From Pseudomonas corrugata (GTDB lineage Bacteria; Pseudomonadota; Gammaproteobacteria; Pseudomonadales; Pseudomonadaceae), in the NCBI RefSeq assembly GCF_001269905.1, contig NZ_LHVK01000004.1, forward strand, positions 186,001 through 250,000: 64,000 nt of DNA, in the 5' to 3' direction. Made by a program: the position numbers and the translations under genes. Shown here one piece after another: positions 27,307-36,239 of the stretch. The notes under the pieces were generated by a model. That model did no database searches, was not told where the DNA came from, and was given only the letters and a program-made list of their open reading frames with translations. How positions within the stretch are numbered: the first letter of the stretch is position 1; the number at the start of each line of letters is the position of its first letter.

Positions 27307-30300
27307 GAACAATGATGAGGGCAATGTGCAAGAGAGTATTGAGGGATTCGATCCACGGGTGATGTTTGCTGACGGATTGTGGCGGGAAACAGGAGATTTG
27401 CTGGTCGGTGTGCCTACAGACCAGGTCATCGGTCGCATCAGCGCAATGTCTTTTCTGTTCTTCAAAGACCACAGTGGCGCAGCAATCTTCGACAGCATTA
27501 CCGTTGTCGTCCCTCCTCTGAACGTCTGGCCCATAATAGACACTGACGTTCTCGATTACGTTCGACAGGGTGTTGAAGCACTGTGGGGCAAATCGCCAAG
27601 CGAGCAACAGCTCGAATACATCCGCAAAAAACTCATTATTCACAGATGCCTCGATCTGGACTCGAAAGGTCTGCTAGAAAAAATCAAACAGCTGAAGCGC
27701 AACCTCGTGATAGTCCCCATGGCCCACGTATACCGCGATGTGGATGCTGTGGAGGTCAAATATCAGGGAAGGGCACCAGTAGGCAAGACCGGGGACACGT
27801 GGGTGCCTCATGTAGCAGCGTGGTCGGACAAATGTATCAGGTCACTGAAAGATTCAGATAATTACCTGGTGCTGGCTACCCCCGAAAACCCGCCGAGCGA
27901 TGAACGCCACATTGATAAGCTGGCCTCGATTGAAAATCTCTCCTTCGCATACCTGAAGTCCCAAGCAACGATGAACGTCGAAACAGTCATCTCCGGGGGC
28001 ATCCAACGCTGGACTGCGCTCGCTGTTTGTGGACGCGTCGACGAAGCACTCGGTGAAATCGCTGCTCTGGACGTTGAGCTGGCAGTGAAACGCCAGCTGG
28101 AGATCCAAATGCTGAACCGTAGCAGTTTTCGAGAAAGGACACTTACTGCGCTAAAAGCGTACGTCGATGATGGATTCGATCTGACGGGAGATCAGGCTGT
28201 AAGGTTTGGTCGAATTGCGTTTCGTTCGGGTAGTCGAGACATGGCTATACGGTTAATTAGTGAGGGGCTGAATGGCACCTGCGAACGAACACTGCTCGAA
28301 GCAACCCTGATTACCTGTGAATCCCTTGAAGATGATGCGTTGACGCTGCGCGTCTTCCTGCAACTTAAAGAGCTATTTCCAGATTCGCCAACGCTCGCTC
28401 GCTACAGACAGGCTTGTCTTATTAGAATGAGCGGTTCTCTCACTCACGAATTTTCTTGTGAATGGTTGCCGAAAATTGGCTTCGTAGGGTTTGAGCTGGT
28501 CGTTGCTGAAACGTTTCTAGCGCCTGCTGCTGAAATGCTCAATACTCTGATCCTAGCCGCTGACTCCCAAAGCGCACAAGACAGAGACTTGGCTTTGCTG
28601 TGCTGCGCAACTTACTCGTTGACCAAGCTAGATGCGCAGGAAGCAATCACGCTTGCCCTTGGCATTTCCGATACGGGCTTATTTAGGCTTCGTGCGTGCT
28701 GGTTGCTCATTGGAGCGATGAAACGCACGCTTTTGGAGGTAAAGCTTGATAGTGATCCGATCGCCCTTCTTGAGGCTCCAATCGCCTACCTGAGGCGTTA
28801 CATCGCTGGACATCCTGATGATGTTGAAACGCGGGAAGCATTCACGGCTCTGTTCGCTGTCGAATCCAGCGCAAACTTAGGCACACCTATTCTAATTGCA
28901 CAGACGCTAAGTCTCGCCCAAGACAGCGGGGCTCTTTTGCTTGTTGATCAGCCTGAAACTCCCAGAGCAACAGCTGCACAACTCAGCCGCTTTCTGAGCG
29001 AAGCTGATGCTTGGCTAGTACAGGTCGGATTCTATGACGTCAGCCGTACTGAAATCCCAGCTGAACTTATGCAAGGAGAGCCGCTTGCCATCCTTCATTC
29101 CTTGGAGTCTATGATCAGAGGGGTAGCCGTCGAATCTGAGGACGGGCTGGATAACGCCGAACACCTCTCTTTCCTTGCGTGCGGGGTAGCGCGCCACGTC
29201 AGCGACACCACTGCTGATATCAACGCCCTGCGTTTCGTTGCTTGTTCTTTTGCGAGTGGCGGTCAAACACAGAGAGCACGCGATCGCGCAGAGCAGATCC
29301 TTGAGATCGCCGGCGACTCCGTGACCAGGCAGCGGGCCGCATGGGTCGCATTCGCGGACATCTACCACCGAACTCGGGGGCCTTTGCCTGCGCTTCTCGG
29401 ACTGGCGTTTGCTTTCGAGCTGAAGCAACCAGTTGTCCCCGATGAGCTGTGGTGGGAGAACTACACATTGTTTCGCATCGTCCGTGATCTTGGAGTGACG
29501 TCTTACGCTCAGGCGTCCCTCGATAACCTCAAGCGCATCTCAACCCTGATCACCAAGCCCGAAGAAAGCGAGAAACGGATCCGCACGCTGGAGCTCAGTA
29601 TGCGCTTGCTACACGGAAAGCATCAGGATCTCGCATTCCGAGTCGAATTGGTCGCCGATGCCGAGGAACATTGCAATCAGATAATGAAGGGCAGGGACGA
29701 GATCTTGCCAGCCATTGTTTTACTAGCCCAATCCATCGGTCTCCTGGAACATTTCGGCGGCTGCGCAAGTGAGAGTGCGCGTGCACTACTAGAGGAGGCA
29801 CTAAGTCGATTGGACGCCCCTCGCGCCAAGTATGTTCGTGCCATGACGGCCAGCAAGCCGACGATTGCAGATGCACTGCATCTCGCTAAGCGTGTTGACC
29901 CTACCCGCAACAGCGGTGATGTTCCAGGGGATCTGCGGGTCGCCGAGATCGCAGCAAGGCGTGTTCTAAAAACCAACGAAGATTCGATTTCGGCCCAGAC
30001 GGCTGCTACTGCTCTTGAACTCATTGCCGATCACGCGCTGGATCCACTCGACGGTGCTCGGGAGCTCGACATGCAGTGGCCGTTGGAATTTGCGCAGAGT
30101 ATTTGTCCTGAAGACGGTGCTGTATTGATGCTCGGCCTGGATTCAGAAGGTGCGCTGGTCAGCTTAACGATAGGTGAGGAGCAGACTCTTGTGTCGCAGC
30201 ACGAGGGGAGCGATACCACCTTCCGCAAAACCTTGAAAGAATGGGCTCAAACGTACCCCTACCGTTATGGGTATATAAATCGGGAAGAAGGAAACAATGA

Positions 30301-31084
30301 GTTCTTTCTCAGCATGCAAGACCTTCAGATACCGATACCCAATGCCAAGCGCACGATTGTCGTCGCAGAACCCTCTGTACAGCAGGTGCCGTTGAATTTG
30401 GCCCTGTTCGAAAACAACCTCGCGGGCTATCAATCCGCGATTGGGTATGTACCTTCGCTCACCTGGCTGTACGCGAAGTCACAGCAACTACGAACCCGTG
30501 AGACCAAGCGGGTTGCATGGATATCGGAAGCGACCGGCGGACACGATGACGACGTATTGGTACGCGTATTGATGCGTACCGAATCCACGCTGAGAGACCA
30601 TGGATTTGATGTAGAAACGGAAGGCGTCGTCCCCGTAGCTCTCAAAGGTGCACAGATTGCAGTAGTAGCTGCTCATGGTGGCGTTGGATCGGGAGGCAAG
30701 TTCTTCCATCGGTTGTCGGACGAGGGGAATCTTGTCGTGTCACCTAGTTCACTGGCAACAGCGCTAGAGGGCGCAGAACTGGTGATTTTATTTGTTTGCA
30801 GTGGCGGGCGAACAGATAAACATCCGCACGTGAACACTGCGGTTGGATTGCCAAAGCACCTCCTGTCTCGGGGCTGCCGAACAGTGATTGCGTCGCCGTG
30901 GCCTCTTTTTGCAAGCGTCCCTGGCCCTTGGCTTGAGTCATTTTTGAAATCGTGGGATGGCGGACTTTCTGCTCTGGACGCAACGTTTGCAGCGAACCAG
31001 GCTGTTGAAAGCCACTTCGGAAATGTTCCGCAGTATTCGTTGGCTATGACGGTTTACGGGGATGTGCTCATGAGCAAAGAATGA
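27305..31084 (+). CDS. Large CHAT-domain caspase-like protease with TPR-like body
   Basis: Encodes 1259 residues. The C-terminal CHAT peptidase shows the His-Cys dyad at H1124 (VVAAHGGVG) and C1165 (LFVCSGGRTD), followed by the family's FAANQAVESHFGNVPQYSLAMTVYGD end. Residues about 200-1000 are helical and repeat-like (for example DNAEHLSFLACGVARHVSDT, ARDRAEQILEIAGDSVTRQR), consistent with a TPR solenoid that could sense a trigger. The first 200 residues are of unknown type. TPR-CHAT proteins include Csx29 of the type III-E Craspase, but no CRISPR genes are here. A defence or cell-suicide protease is inferred. Confidence 0.85.
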   Translation: MNNDEGNVQESIEGFDPRVMFADGLWRETGDLLVGVPTDQVIGRISAMSFLFFKDHSGAAIFDSITVVVPPLNVWPIIDTDVLDYVRQGVEALWGKSPSEQQLEYIRKKLIIHRCLDLDSKGLLEKIKQLKRNLVIVPMAHVYRDVDAVEVKYQGRAPVGKTGDTWVPHVAAWSDKCIRSLKDSDNYLVLATPENPPSDERHIDKLASIENLSFAYLKSQATMNVETVISGGIQRWTALAVCGRVDEALGEIAALDVELAVKRQLEIQMLNRSSFRERTLTALKAYVDDGFDLTGDQAVRFGRIAFRSGSRDMAIRLISEGLNGTCERTLLEATLITCESLEDDALTLRVFLQLKELFPDSPTLARYRQACLIRMSGSLTHEFSCEWLPKIGFVGFELVVAETFLAPAAEMLNTLILAADSQSAQDRDLALLCCATYSLTKLDAQEAITLALGISDTGLFRLRACWLLIGAMKRTLLEVKLDSDPIALLEAPIAYLRRYIAGHPDDVETREAFTALFAVESSANLGTPILIAQTLSLAQDSGALLLVDQPETPRATAAQLSRFLSEADAWLVQVGFYDVSRTEIPAELMQGEPLAILHSLESMIRGVAVESEDGLDNAEHLSFLACGVARHVSDTTADINALRFVACSFASGGQTQRARDRAEQILEIAGDSVTRQRAAWVAFADIYHRTRGPLPALLGLAFAFELKQPVVPDELWWENYTLFRIVRDLGVTSYAQASLDNLKRISTLITKPEESEKRIRTLELSMRLLHGKHQDLAFRVELVADAEEHCNQIMKGRDEILPAIVLLAQSIGLLEHFGGCASESARALLEEALSRLDAPRAKYVRAMTASKPTIADALHLAKRVDPTRNSGDVPGDLRVAEIAARRVLKTNEDSISAQTAATALELIADHALDPLDGARELDMQWPLEFAQSICPEDGAVLMLGLDSEGALVSLTIGEEQTLVSQHEGSDTTFRKTLKEWAQTYPYRYGYINREEGNNEFFLSMQDLQIPIPNAKRTIVVAEPSVQQVPLNLALFENNLAGYQSAIGYVPSLTWLYAKSQQLRTRETKRVAWISEATGGHDDDVLVRVLMRTESTLRDHGFDVETEGVVPVALKGAQIAVVAAHGGVGSGGKFFHRLSDEGNLVVSPSSLATALEGAELVILFVCSGGRTDKHPHVNTAVGLPKHLLSRGCRTVIASPWPLFASVPGPWLESFLKSWDGGLSALDATFAANQAVESHFGNVPQYSLAMTVYGDVLMSKE

Positions 31085-31135
31085 ACAGGTCTGTTAGCTC
31101 TACACCACAACGATGGGGAGCTCCCATTTGAATAC

Positions 31136-31393
31136 CTACCTTTGTCCCGGCGCTTTAGCAGGTTGCGCTCCTGCAGTTTGAAGTAGTTGAAGCGGGCTGG
31201 GCGACAAAGGAGTAGGCGCAGGAAGCTCTACGGTTGCGTGTAGCCATTGATACCTCTGTTTATGATCGCTGGCGAAAATAAGTGTAACCGTACGCCCCCC
31301 CCGATCTACTTCAAAATAGCAACGATGGTGCCCGTCTATGCGAGCACCATCGGCATTAATGCTGGAGTTCGGATAAGCGTCTACCCAACACAT
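31136..31393 (-). CDS. Possible 85-aa hypothetical protein in the gap after the CHAT gene
   Basis: The frame starts MCWVDAYPNSSINADGARID and contains HHRCYFEVDRGGRTVTLIFA and a proline-rich tail. Codon use looks coding but there is no clear ribosome-binding site. Its 5' part contains the 17-bp repeat also found at 26141. In the rest of the gap (31394-31599), a 65-codon frame from ATG 31600 overlaps the restriction gene stop (TGATG); its sequence is not convincing as a protein. Confidence 0.4.
   Translation of the reverse strand: MCWVDAYPNSSINADGARIDGHHRCYFEVDRGGRTVTLIFASDHKQRYQWLHATVELPAPTPLSPSPLQLLQTAGAQPAKAPGQR
31357..31373. repeat. 17-bp repeat shared with 26141-26157
   Basis: A second copy of TAATGCTGGAGTTCGGA, same orientation, 5.2 kb from the first, lying between the CHAT gene and the restriction operon. 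Confidence 0.8.
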
Positions 31394-31599
31394 TTTGCAT
31401 GATTAAACAGCCAGCCAGAGGCCTAAAAACCGAGCGTTAACACCGCAGCGGTGGCATCGCGGGAGAGTTCCGAATGAAACGCCGTCACCTCTGATCAAAT
31501 ACTGACCAAGGGAAAAGGTTACGCACGCATTTTCGAATGCGCGCACCGTACATTTGGAACGCCAAAACTCCTTACTTGGCATCCCAGCCCAACGCAGCA

Positions 31600-34371
31600 T
31601 CAGTCGCGATCACTACTCTTGATCTCAAACCGCATGTAATCGGATAGCCGCTTGTCTTCACTCAATTCGTCGTGGGGAATTACAAGGTAGTCCCAAGGCT
31701 TACCCCCTACGCGAGCTGAGTGCTCGCTGGCATGCCGACACCAGCGAGAAGCCGCTGCACTCTTTGCCTGAACTTCGGGAGACGCTATATCCACACGTGC
31801 CTTGGTCTCGACCATCAAGATCCTGTTATCCAGTTCGGCTACAAAGTCTGGGATGTACTCAGGCTGCTCGCTACCCAGCCTGTAGTAGATCTGGAACTGG
31901 CCCTTGGCAGGTTTGAACCACTTCAGGGCGTCGCGCTCAAGCAGTAAGGCAAACCGCCGCTCGGTATCCGAATCGAACTTCTGCAAGGGGTACAGACAGC
32001 GACTGAATCCACCAAACAACATCTGCTTAATACGGCTCGTTTCCGTTAATGTCTCCCGCAGATTGCGGGTAGCCTGCCCCAATGTAGCGGTGTAATTGCA
32101 AGATTTCAGCTCGGTGAAACCCCGACTCACATGCACCTCATAACCTGCGGCCTGCTCCCAGAAATGCTCCATCATTTGGGCTCGGATCAGCCGCGCAAGC
32201 TCTTTGCCGTAGGTATCGAAAATCTCATGCAGCTCGTTTTCCGAGTAGTTCTGCTTCCGATAATGCTCGACAGCCTGGCCAGCGAGGTCATACAGCAAAT
32301 CGGCCTGAGTGAAGTAATCGATATCATCGAAGTCGATCAACCGCTTGACGACGTAATCCTCTAGTCGCTTTTCCCGCAGACCGCTTTCACTGCCTAAGGT
32401 AAATTGTTCATTCGTGCGTAGCGCCTGACCGACAATTTCGCGCTGGCCTGGTTGGAAGTTAGGCAACTCCCCTAGGCGAAAGGGATTAAATCCAGTCGTG
32501 ACTTCCCCCGTGGGTACCACAGCGATACGTGGGATATCGATGCTCTGCTGCACCAATATTTCAGTTGTCCTAGCCACCACGGCGGATAGATCCAGTGGAG
32601 GAACCTGCTCATCCGTATCCAGATGCAAATACCCCTGAAGTGGCTTTAAGCGCTGCGCTACCTCAGCAAGGATGCTCAGTTGCACCTCAGGCGTGAGCAA
32701 CGCGGCGCTGGTAGGAGCCAAATCGCGCCTAACTTCATAGGTAGCGATAACGTCTCGAACCGCCTGTGCTGCATTGAGCTCAGCCTCGGTAGCGAAGATG
32801 GGCACAATCTTCGGCGCGGCCTGCTCACCACCCACTTCGGCGCCCGCATCCGCGCCCGTCAATGCAGCAGGGATGTGCGGTGATTGTTCGTCGTGAAGGC
32901 CGAGTCGAGCTAGGGTATTGGGAACCACTTGGACACTGACTCTTCGTTCCTCATCGCTCGGGGCTTCCAAAATTACCTGTTTGAGTCGGATTGGCGAATC
33001 ACTTCGGTTGGCGTCATCAATGATTTCTTGGAATCTGTCATGAGCAACGATGTTGAGTCGATCCACCGCCGCCACGCCAGTGCGCTTGCCATAGGGTAAG
33101 CGCAAGCCACGACCTATAGATTGTTCAATTAACGTACGTGCATTAGCTGCCCGCAAAGGCACGATGGTGTAAAGGTTAGTGACGTCCCAACCTTCCTTGA
33201 GCATGTTTACGTGAATAACAATCTCGGTAGGCTCATCCGGGGTCTCTACGTTCAGCAGCGCTTCGATCATCTTCTCTTCTTCGGCTCCAGTCCGGCTAGA
33301 GTCGACTTGGATCACCTTTCCTTGATATCGAGCCTCGAAGAACGCAGCGGATTCGATCAATGTCTTCAACTGCCCCGCATGGGTAGTGTCACGGGCGATC
33401 ACTAGGATAAAGGGCTTGACCATTTTAACCCCGTTCTCTCGGGCATAGGTCAGCAACTCCACCTTGGTGGCCTCATGCAGGCGCACCCCGTCTTCTAACT
33501 TGATCTTCTCGATATCTTCTGCGCTGTGGTTGCTAGCCTTGAAATTGCGCTGAGTTACCACGGCAGGCTCTTTGACGAAACCATCGTCCATAGCCCGAGC
33601 CAAAGGGTAGTCCATCACAACGTTTTTGAAGGGCACCGGCCCTCTAGGGGACTCCACGAATGGTGTAGCAGTGACCTCCAAGCCGAACAAGGGATTCAGT
33701 TCGTTGATCGCGCGCATGCCTGCCTGCGCTCGGTAGCGGTGCGACTCATCCATCAACAGAACCAAATCCGGTAGGTTAGCGAGGTGATTGAAGTAACTCT
33801 CGCCTAACACCTCTCGCATACGCTTGATGCGCGGCTCTTTACCACCACGCAGCTCTGAGCTGATCTTGGAGATGTTGAAGATGTTGATACGCACTTCACC
33901 AAACAGTTCGCCAGCAATAACGTTTTGCTGATCGTAGTTTTCGCCGGTGATGACCCTAGGAGCATTAATCGCGAACTCGCCAATACCCTTGAACACATAC
34001 TTAGGGGTATTAGGCGTGAAATCACTTATCAGCTTGTTATAAATCGTAAGATTGGGCGCCAGCACAAAAAAATTGTTGATGCCATGTGCCAAGTGCAGGT
34101 AAGCGATGAACGCTCCCATCAACCTTGTTTTACCAACACCTGTGGCCAATGCGAAACACAGAGACGGGAATTCGCGCTCAAAGTCTTTAAGCGTTCCGAA
34201 CTCCGTCGTGAGGGTCGAGAGAATTGAGGCCAAACCCGCTTTGCGAGCTTTGTCCTTATCAAGCATCTCTGGTGATGCGCTTAACGCATTTACCAGGCGC
34301 GACAAGGATTCCTCCTGCGGAGGCCGCAGTGAAAGTCGGCCAGCGATGTGATTCTTAATGCGCGCACTCAT
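31600..34371 (-). CDS. Type III-like restriction helicase-nuclease (Res subunit)
   Basis: Encodes 923 residues. The superfamily 2 helicase domain has Walker A ATGVGKTR (75-82), DESH box LLMDESHRYR, and the C-terminal helicase motif EQSIGRGLRLPYG. A PD-(D/E)xK nuclease follows at the end: YIPDFVAEL ... ILMVETKARVD, where Asp and the Glu-Thr-Lys triad are intact. This is the layout of type III Res subunits (usual length 900-1000). It is the last gene of the six-gene operon and overlaps the 51-aa ORF. Working with the methyltransferase upstream, it would cut unmodified DNA. Confidence 0.88.
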   Translation of the reverse strand: MSARIKNHIAGRLSLRPPQEESLSRLVNALSASPEMLDKDKARKAGLASILSTLTTEFGTLKDFEREFPSLCFALATGVGKTRLMGAFIAYLHLAHGINNFFVLAPNLTIYNKLISDFTPNTPKYVFKGIGEFAINAPRVITGENYDQQNVIAGELFGEVRINIFNISKISSELRGGKEPRIKRMREVLGESYFNHLANLPDLVLLMDESHRYRAQAGMRAINELNPLFGLEVTATPFVESPRGPVPFKNVVMDYPLARAMDDGFVKEPAVVTQRNFKASNHSAEDIEKIKLEDGVRLHEATKVELLTYARENGVKMVKPFILVIARDTTHAGQLKTLIESAAFFEARYQGKVIQVDSSRTGAEEEKMIEALLNVETPDEPTEIVIHVNMLKEGWDVTNLYTIVPLRAANARTLIEQSIGRGLRLPYGKRTGVAAVDRLNIVAHDRFQEIIDDANRSDSPIRLKQVILEAPSDEERRVSVQVVPNTLARLGLHDEQSPHIPAALTGADAGAEVGGEQAAPKIVPIFATEAELNAAQAVRDVIATYEVRRDLAPTSAALLTPEVQLSILAEVAQRLKPLQGYLHLDTDEQVPPLDLSAVVARTTEILVQQSIDIPRIAVVPTGEVTTGFNPFRLGELPNFQPGQREIVGQALRTNEQFTLGSESGLREKRLEDYVVKRLIDFDDIDYFTQADLLYDLAGQAVEHYRKQNYSENELHEIFDTYGKELARLIRAQMMEHFWEQAAGYEVHVSRGFTELKSCNYTATLGQATRNLRETLTETSRIKQMLFGGFSRCLYPLQKFDSDTERRFALLLERDALKWFKPAKGQFQIYYRLGSEQPEYIPDFVAELDNRILMVETKARVDIASPEVQAKSAAASRWCRHASEHSARVGGKPWDYLVIPHDELSEDKRLSDYMRFEIKSSDRD

Positions 34372-34523
34372 ATGCTTTTTCCTTTTTTCGAATGTGCAGG
34401 GCGCTTCCTGCCGCCTCCAAATTGCTTAACAGCTTGAGTGCTAACCACGTCGAAATTGTACCCCGGCTGAATATGAGCTTGGAAGTCTTCGACCCAGTAG
34501 AGCGGGAACTCACCTTGACTCAT
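34368..34523 (-). CDS. 51-aa ORF between methyltransferase and restriction subunit
   Basis: The frame reads MSQGEFPLYWVEDFQAHIQP, then GYNFDVVSTQAVKQFGGGRK, then a basic tail (RPAHSKKGKSI). Its ATG is 5 bp after the methyltransferase stop with AAGGA just upstream. Its TGA overlaps the Res start (ATATGAG). Coupling at both ends argues strongly that it is translated. It is aromatic/acidic at the start and basic at the end. I do not recognise the family. It could be a small subunit of the Mod-Res complex or a regulator of it. Confidence 0.65.
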   Translation of the reverse strand: MSQGEFPLYWVEDFQAHIQPGYNFDVVSTQAVKQFGGGRKRPAHSKKGKSI

Positions 34524-34528
34524 ATCCT

Positions 34529-36220
34529 TCAGTCCTCTGCAGCTATATGGCCAAACAGATCGGCGGTGACTCTAGTTAGTCCCAAATTACTGGTACGAGC
34601 TGGCGGAGAGGCCTGTTCGGCAGCCTGCTCAGCCATTGGTAAATCGGCGATTTTCAGGCTGTAATCGTCCCGACCCCATTCGCAGCGGGCTAGTACCATC
34701 CTCGGGATTTTTTTAAGCGTAAGGTTCGGCCAACGCTCAGTTGCGGCGACTCCTGTAATGCCGTGAAAAGCAGCGCAACAGACCAACAGGCTCTGTTCAC
34801 TACTCACTTCCTCCGACAATGCTTGCAATTGTTCTGCTGATAGGTTTTGAGTGGTGACGCAGATAAAGTCACGTTCGCTGGAATGTCCGTGTTGCCACCA
34901 CCGAACTTCCGAGGGCGCATAGGTAAAACCTTCCAACTTGCAAAGCGCCTCAGCCAACTGGGCTGCATTAAACTCCGGGTTGATTACATCATTTCCCCAG
35001 CGATCCTTGACGATCAAACTGGGTGCTAGACTGTAATAGCGGAAGCCACCGCCACCCTTCCAACCCATCAAGCTGGTGATACCGCCTGAATCTTCGCCGT
35101 CAATCACCCGCCTCAGACGAGGAATGATGTGTGTATGGCAATGATCGCCCAACTCTACCATGATCCACCGACGACCCATTTTGTGAGCGACGGCGCCGGT
35201 GGTGCCAGAGCCTCCGAATGAGTCTAATACGAGGTCACCAGGGGATGAGGCTAGCGTCAACACCCGATGCAAAAGCTTTTCCGGCTTAGGGTTCTGAAAC
35301 ACGTCCTTCTGATCGCCGAACATTTTTTTTAGATCAATGCTCGCTTCCTTATTGCTACCAGCCTCTTCATGTATCCACCACGTATTCGCAGTTAGCGCAT
35401 CATCCATTTCTGCCAGGAACTTCTTAAGCATTGGACGACCGCTACCATTTTTCCCAAAAGTAATACGCGCATCTTCCAACCACTTTTTATATTGCTGTTC
35501 ATTGCACCGCCAGTAGCGGCCCTTCGGAGGAAGAAAGGTATCCCCCTTAGGCCCTACAATCTCAAACTGACCCGCCGCATAAAACTTCCCCGCTGAAAGG
35601 TTCTCTGCTTTCCATGGGCCACGAGGATCGTTATCAAAGTTACTAAAAGTATTCTTTTGCTCCTCTGTTCTCGGGAGTTTACCTATGCGAAAAGCATTTA
35701 TATTCTTTGCGTAGCACAACAGATGATCATGTGTATTCGAAAGGTGCTTTGCTGTCTGATTAGACGTATATGCTTTTTGCCAGACAACATTAGCGACAAA
35801 GTTTATTCGACCAAATATTTCATCGCACAAAACTTTTAGATAATGCGCCTCGTTATCATCAATTGTAATCCACAACGAACCATCATCCGCCAAGAGGCGT
35901 TGAAGGATTTCAAGCCTATCCCGCATCAAGCCTAGCCAGATAGAGTGCTCTACCCCATCATCGTAATAGGTAAAGGCGCTGCCTGTGTTATATGGTGGAT
36001 CAATAAATACACACTTGACCTTGCCCGAAAACTCTTGTTCAAGCGCCTTCAACGCTAACAAATTGTCCCCAAAGATCAGCCGATTGTCGAAAATATCGCT
36101 TTCATTTATCCGCGCCTCCGCGTGATACGATTTTTCCATGTCAGCCAGCAAAATGCGGGGCTCCAACTTGGGCCTATTTTCTTTTCCCACCCACGTTAGT
36201 TCAAGTTTTTGCTTGCTCAT
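34529..36220 (-). CDS. Type III-like (beta-class) DNA methyltransferase (Mod subunit)
   Basis: Encodes 563 residues. The catalytic motif IV, DPPYNTG (74-80), precedes the SAM-binding motif I, DSFGGSGTTG (near 320), which is the beta-class order of N6-adenine/N4-cytosine methyltransferases such as type III Mod. The 200 residues between them would hold the target-recognition domain. The C-terminal 150 residues are an extension. It begins 19 bp after the AIPR gene. It would mark self DNA for the operon; recognition sequence unknown. Confidence 0.9.
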   Translation of the reverse strand: MSKQKLELTWVGKENRPKLEPRILLADMEKSYHAEARINESDIFDNRLIFGDNLLALKALEQEFSGKVKCVFIDPPYNTGSAFTYYDDGVEHSIWLGLMRDRLEILQRLLADDGSLWITIDDNEAHYLKVLCDEIFGRINFVANVVWQKAYTSNQTAKHLSNTHDHLLCYAKNINAFRIGKLPRTEEQKNTFSNFDNDPRGPWKAENLSAGKFYAAGQFEIVGPKGDTFLPPKGRYWRCNEQQYKKWLEDARITFGKNGSGRPMLKKFLAEMDDALTANTWWIHEEAGSNKEASIDLKKMFGDQKDVFQNPKPEKLLHRVLTLASSPGDLVLDSFGGSGTTGAVAHKMGRRWIMVELGDHCHTHIIPRLRRVIDGEDSGGITSLMGWKGGGGFRYYSLAPSLIVKDRWGNDVINPEFNAAQLAEALCKLEGFTYAPSEVRWWQHGHSSERDFICVTTQNLSAEQLQALSEEVSSEQSLLVCCAAFHGITGVAATERWPNLTLKKIPRMVLARCEWGRDDYSLKIADLPMAEQAAEQASPPARTSNLGLTRVTADLFGHIAAED

Positions 36221-36239
36221 TGTACGATTCCTAAAATCT

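Noticed and set aside
31403..31600. A 65-codon frame starting in a TGATG overlap with the Res stop
   Set aside because: The overlap looks suggestive, but the sequence has no domain or clear composition of a protein, and it runs into what seems to be non-coding island DNA. Kept only as a remark.
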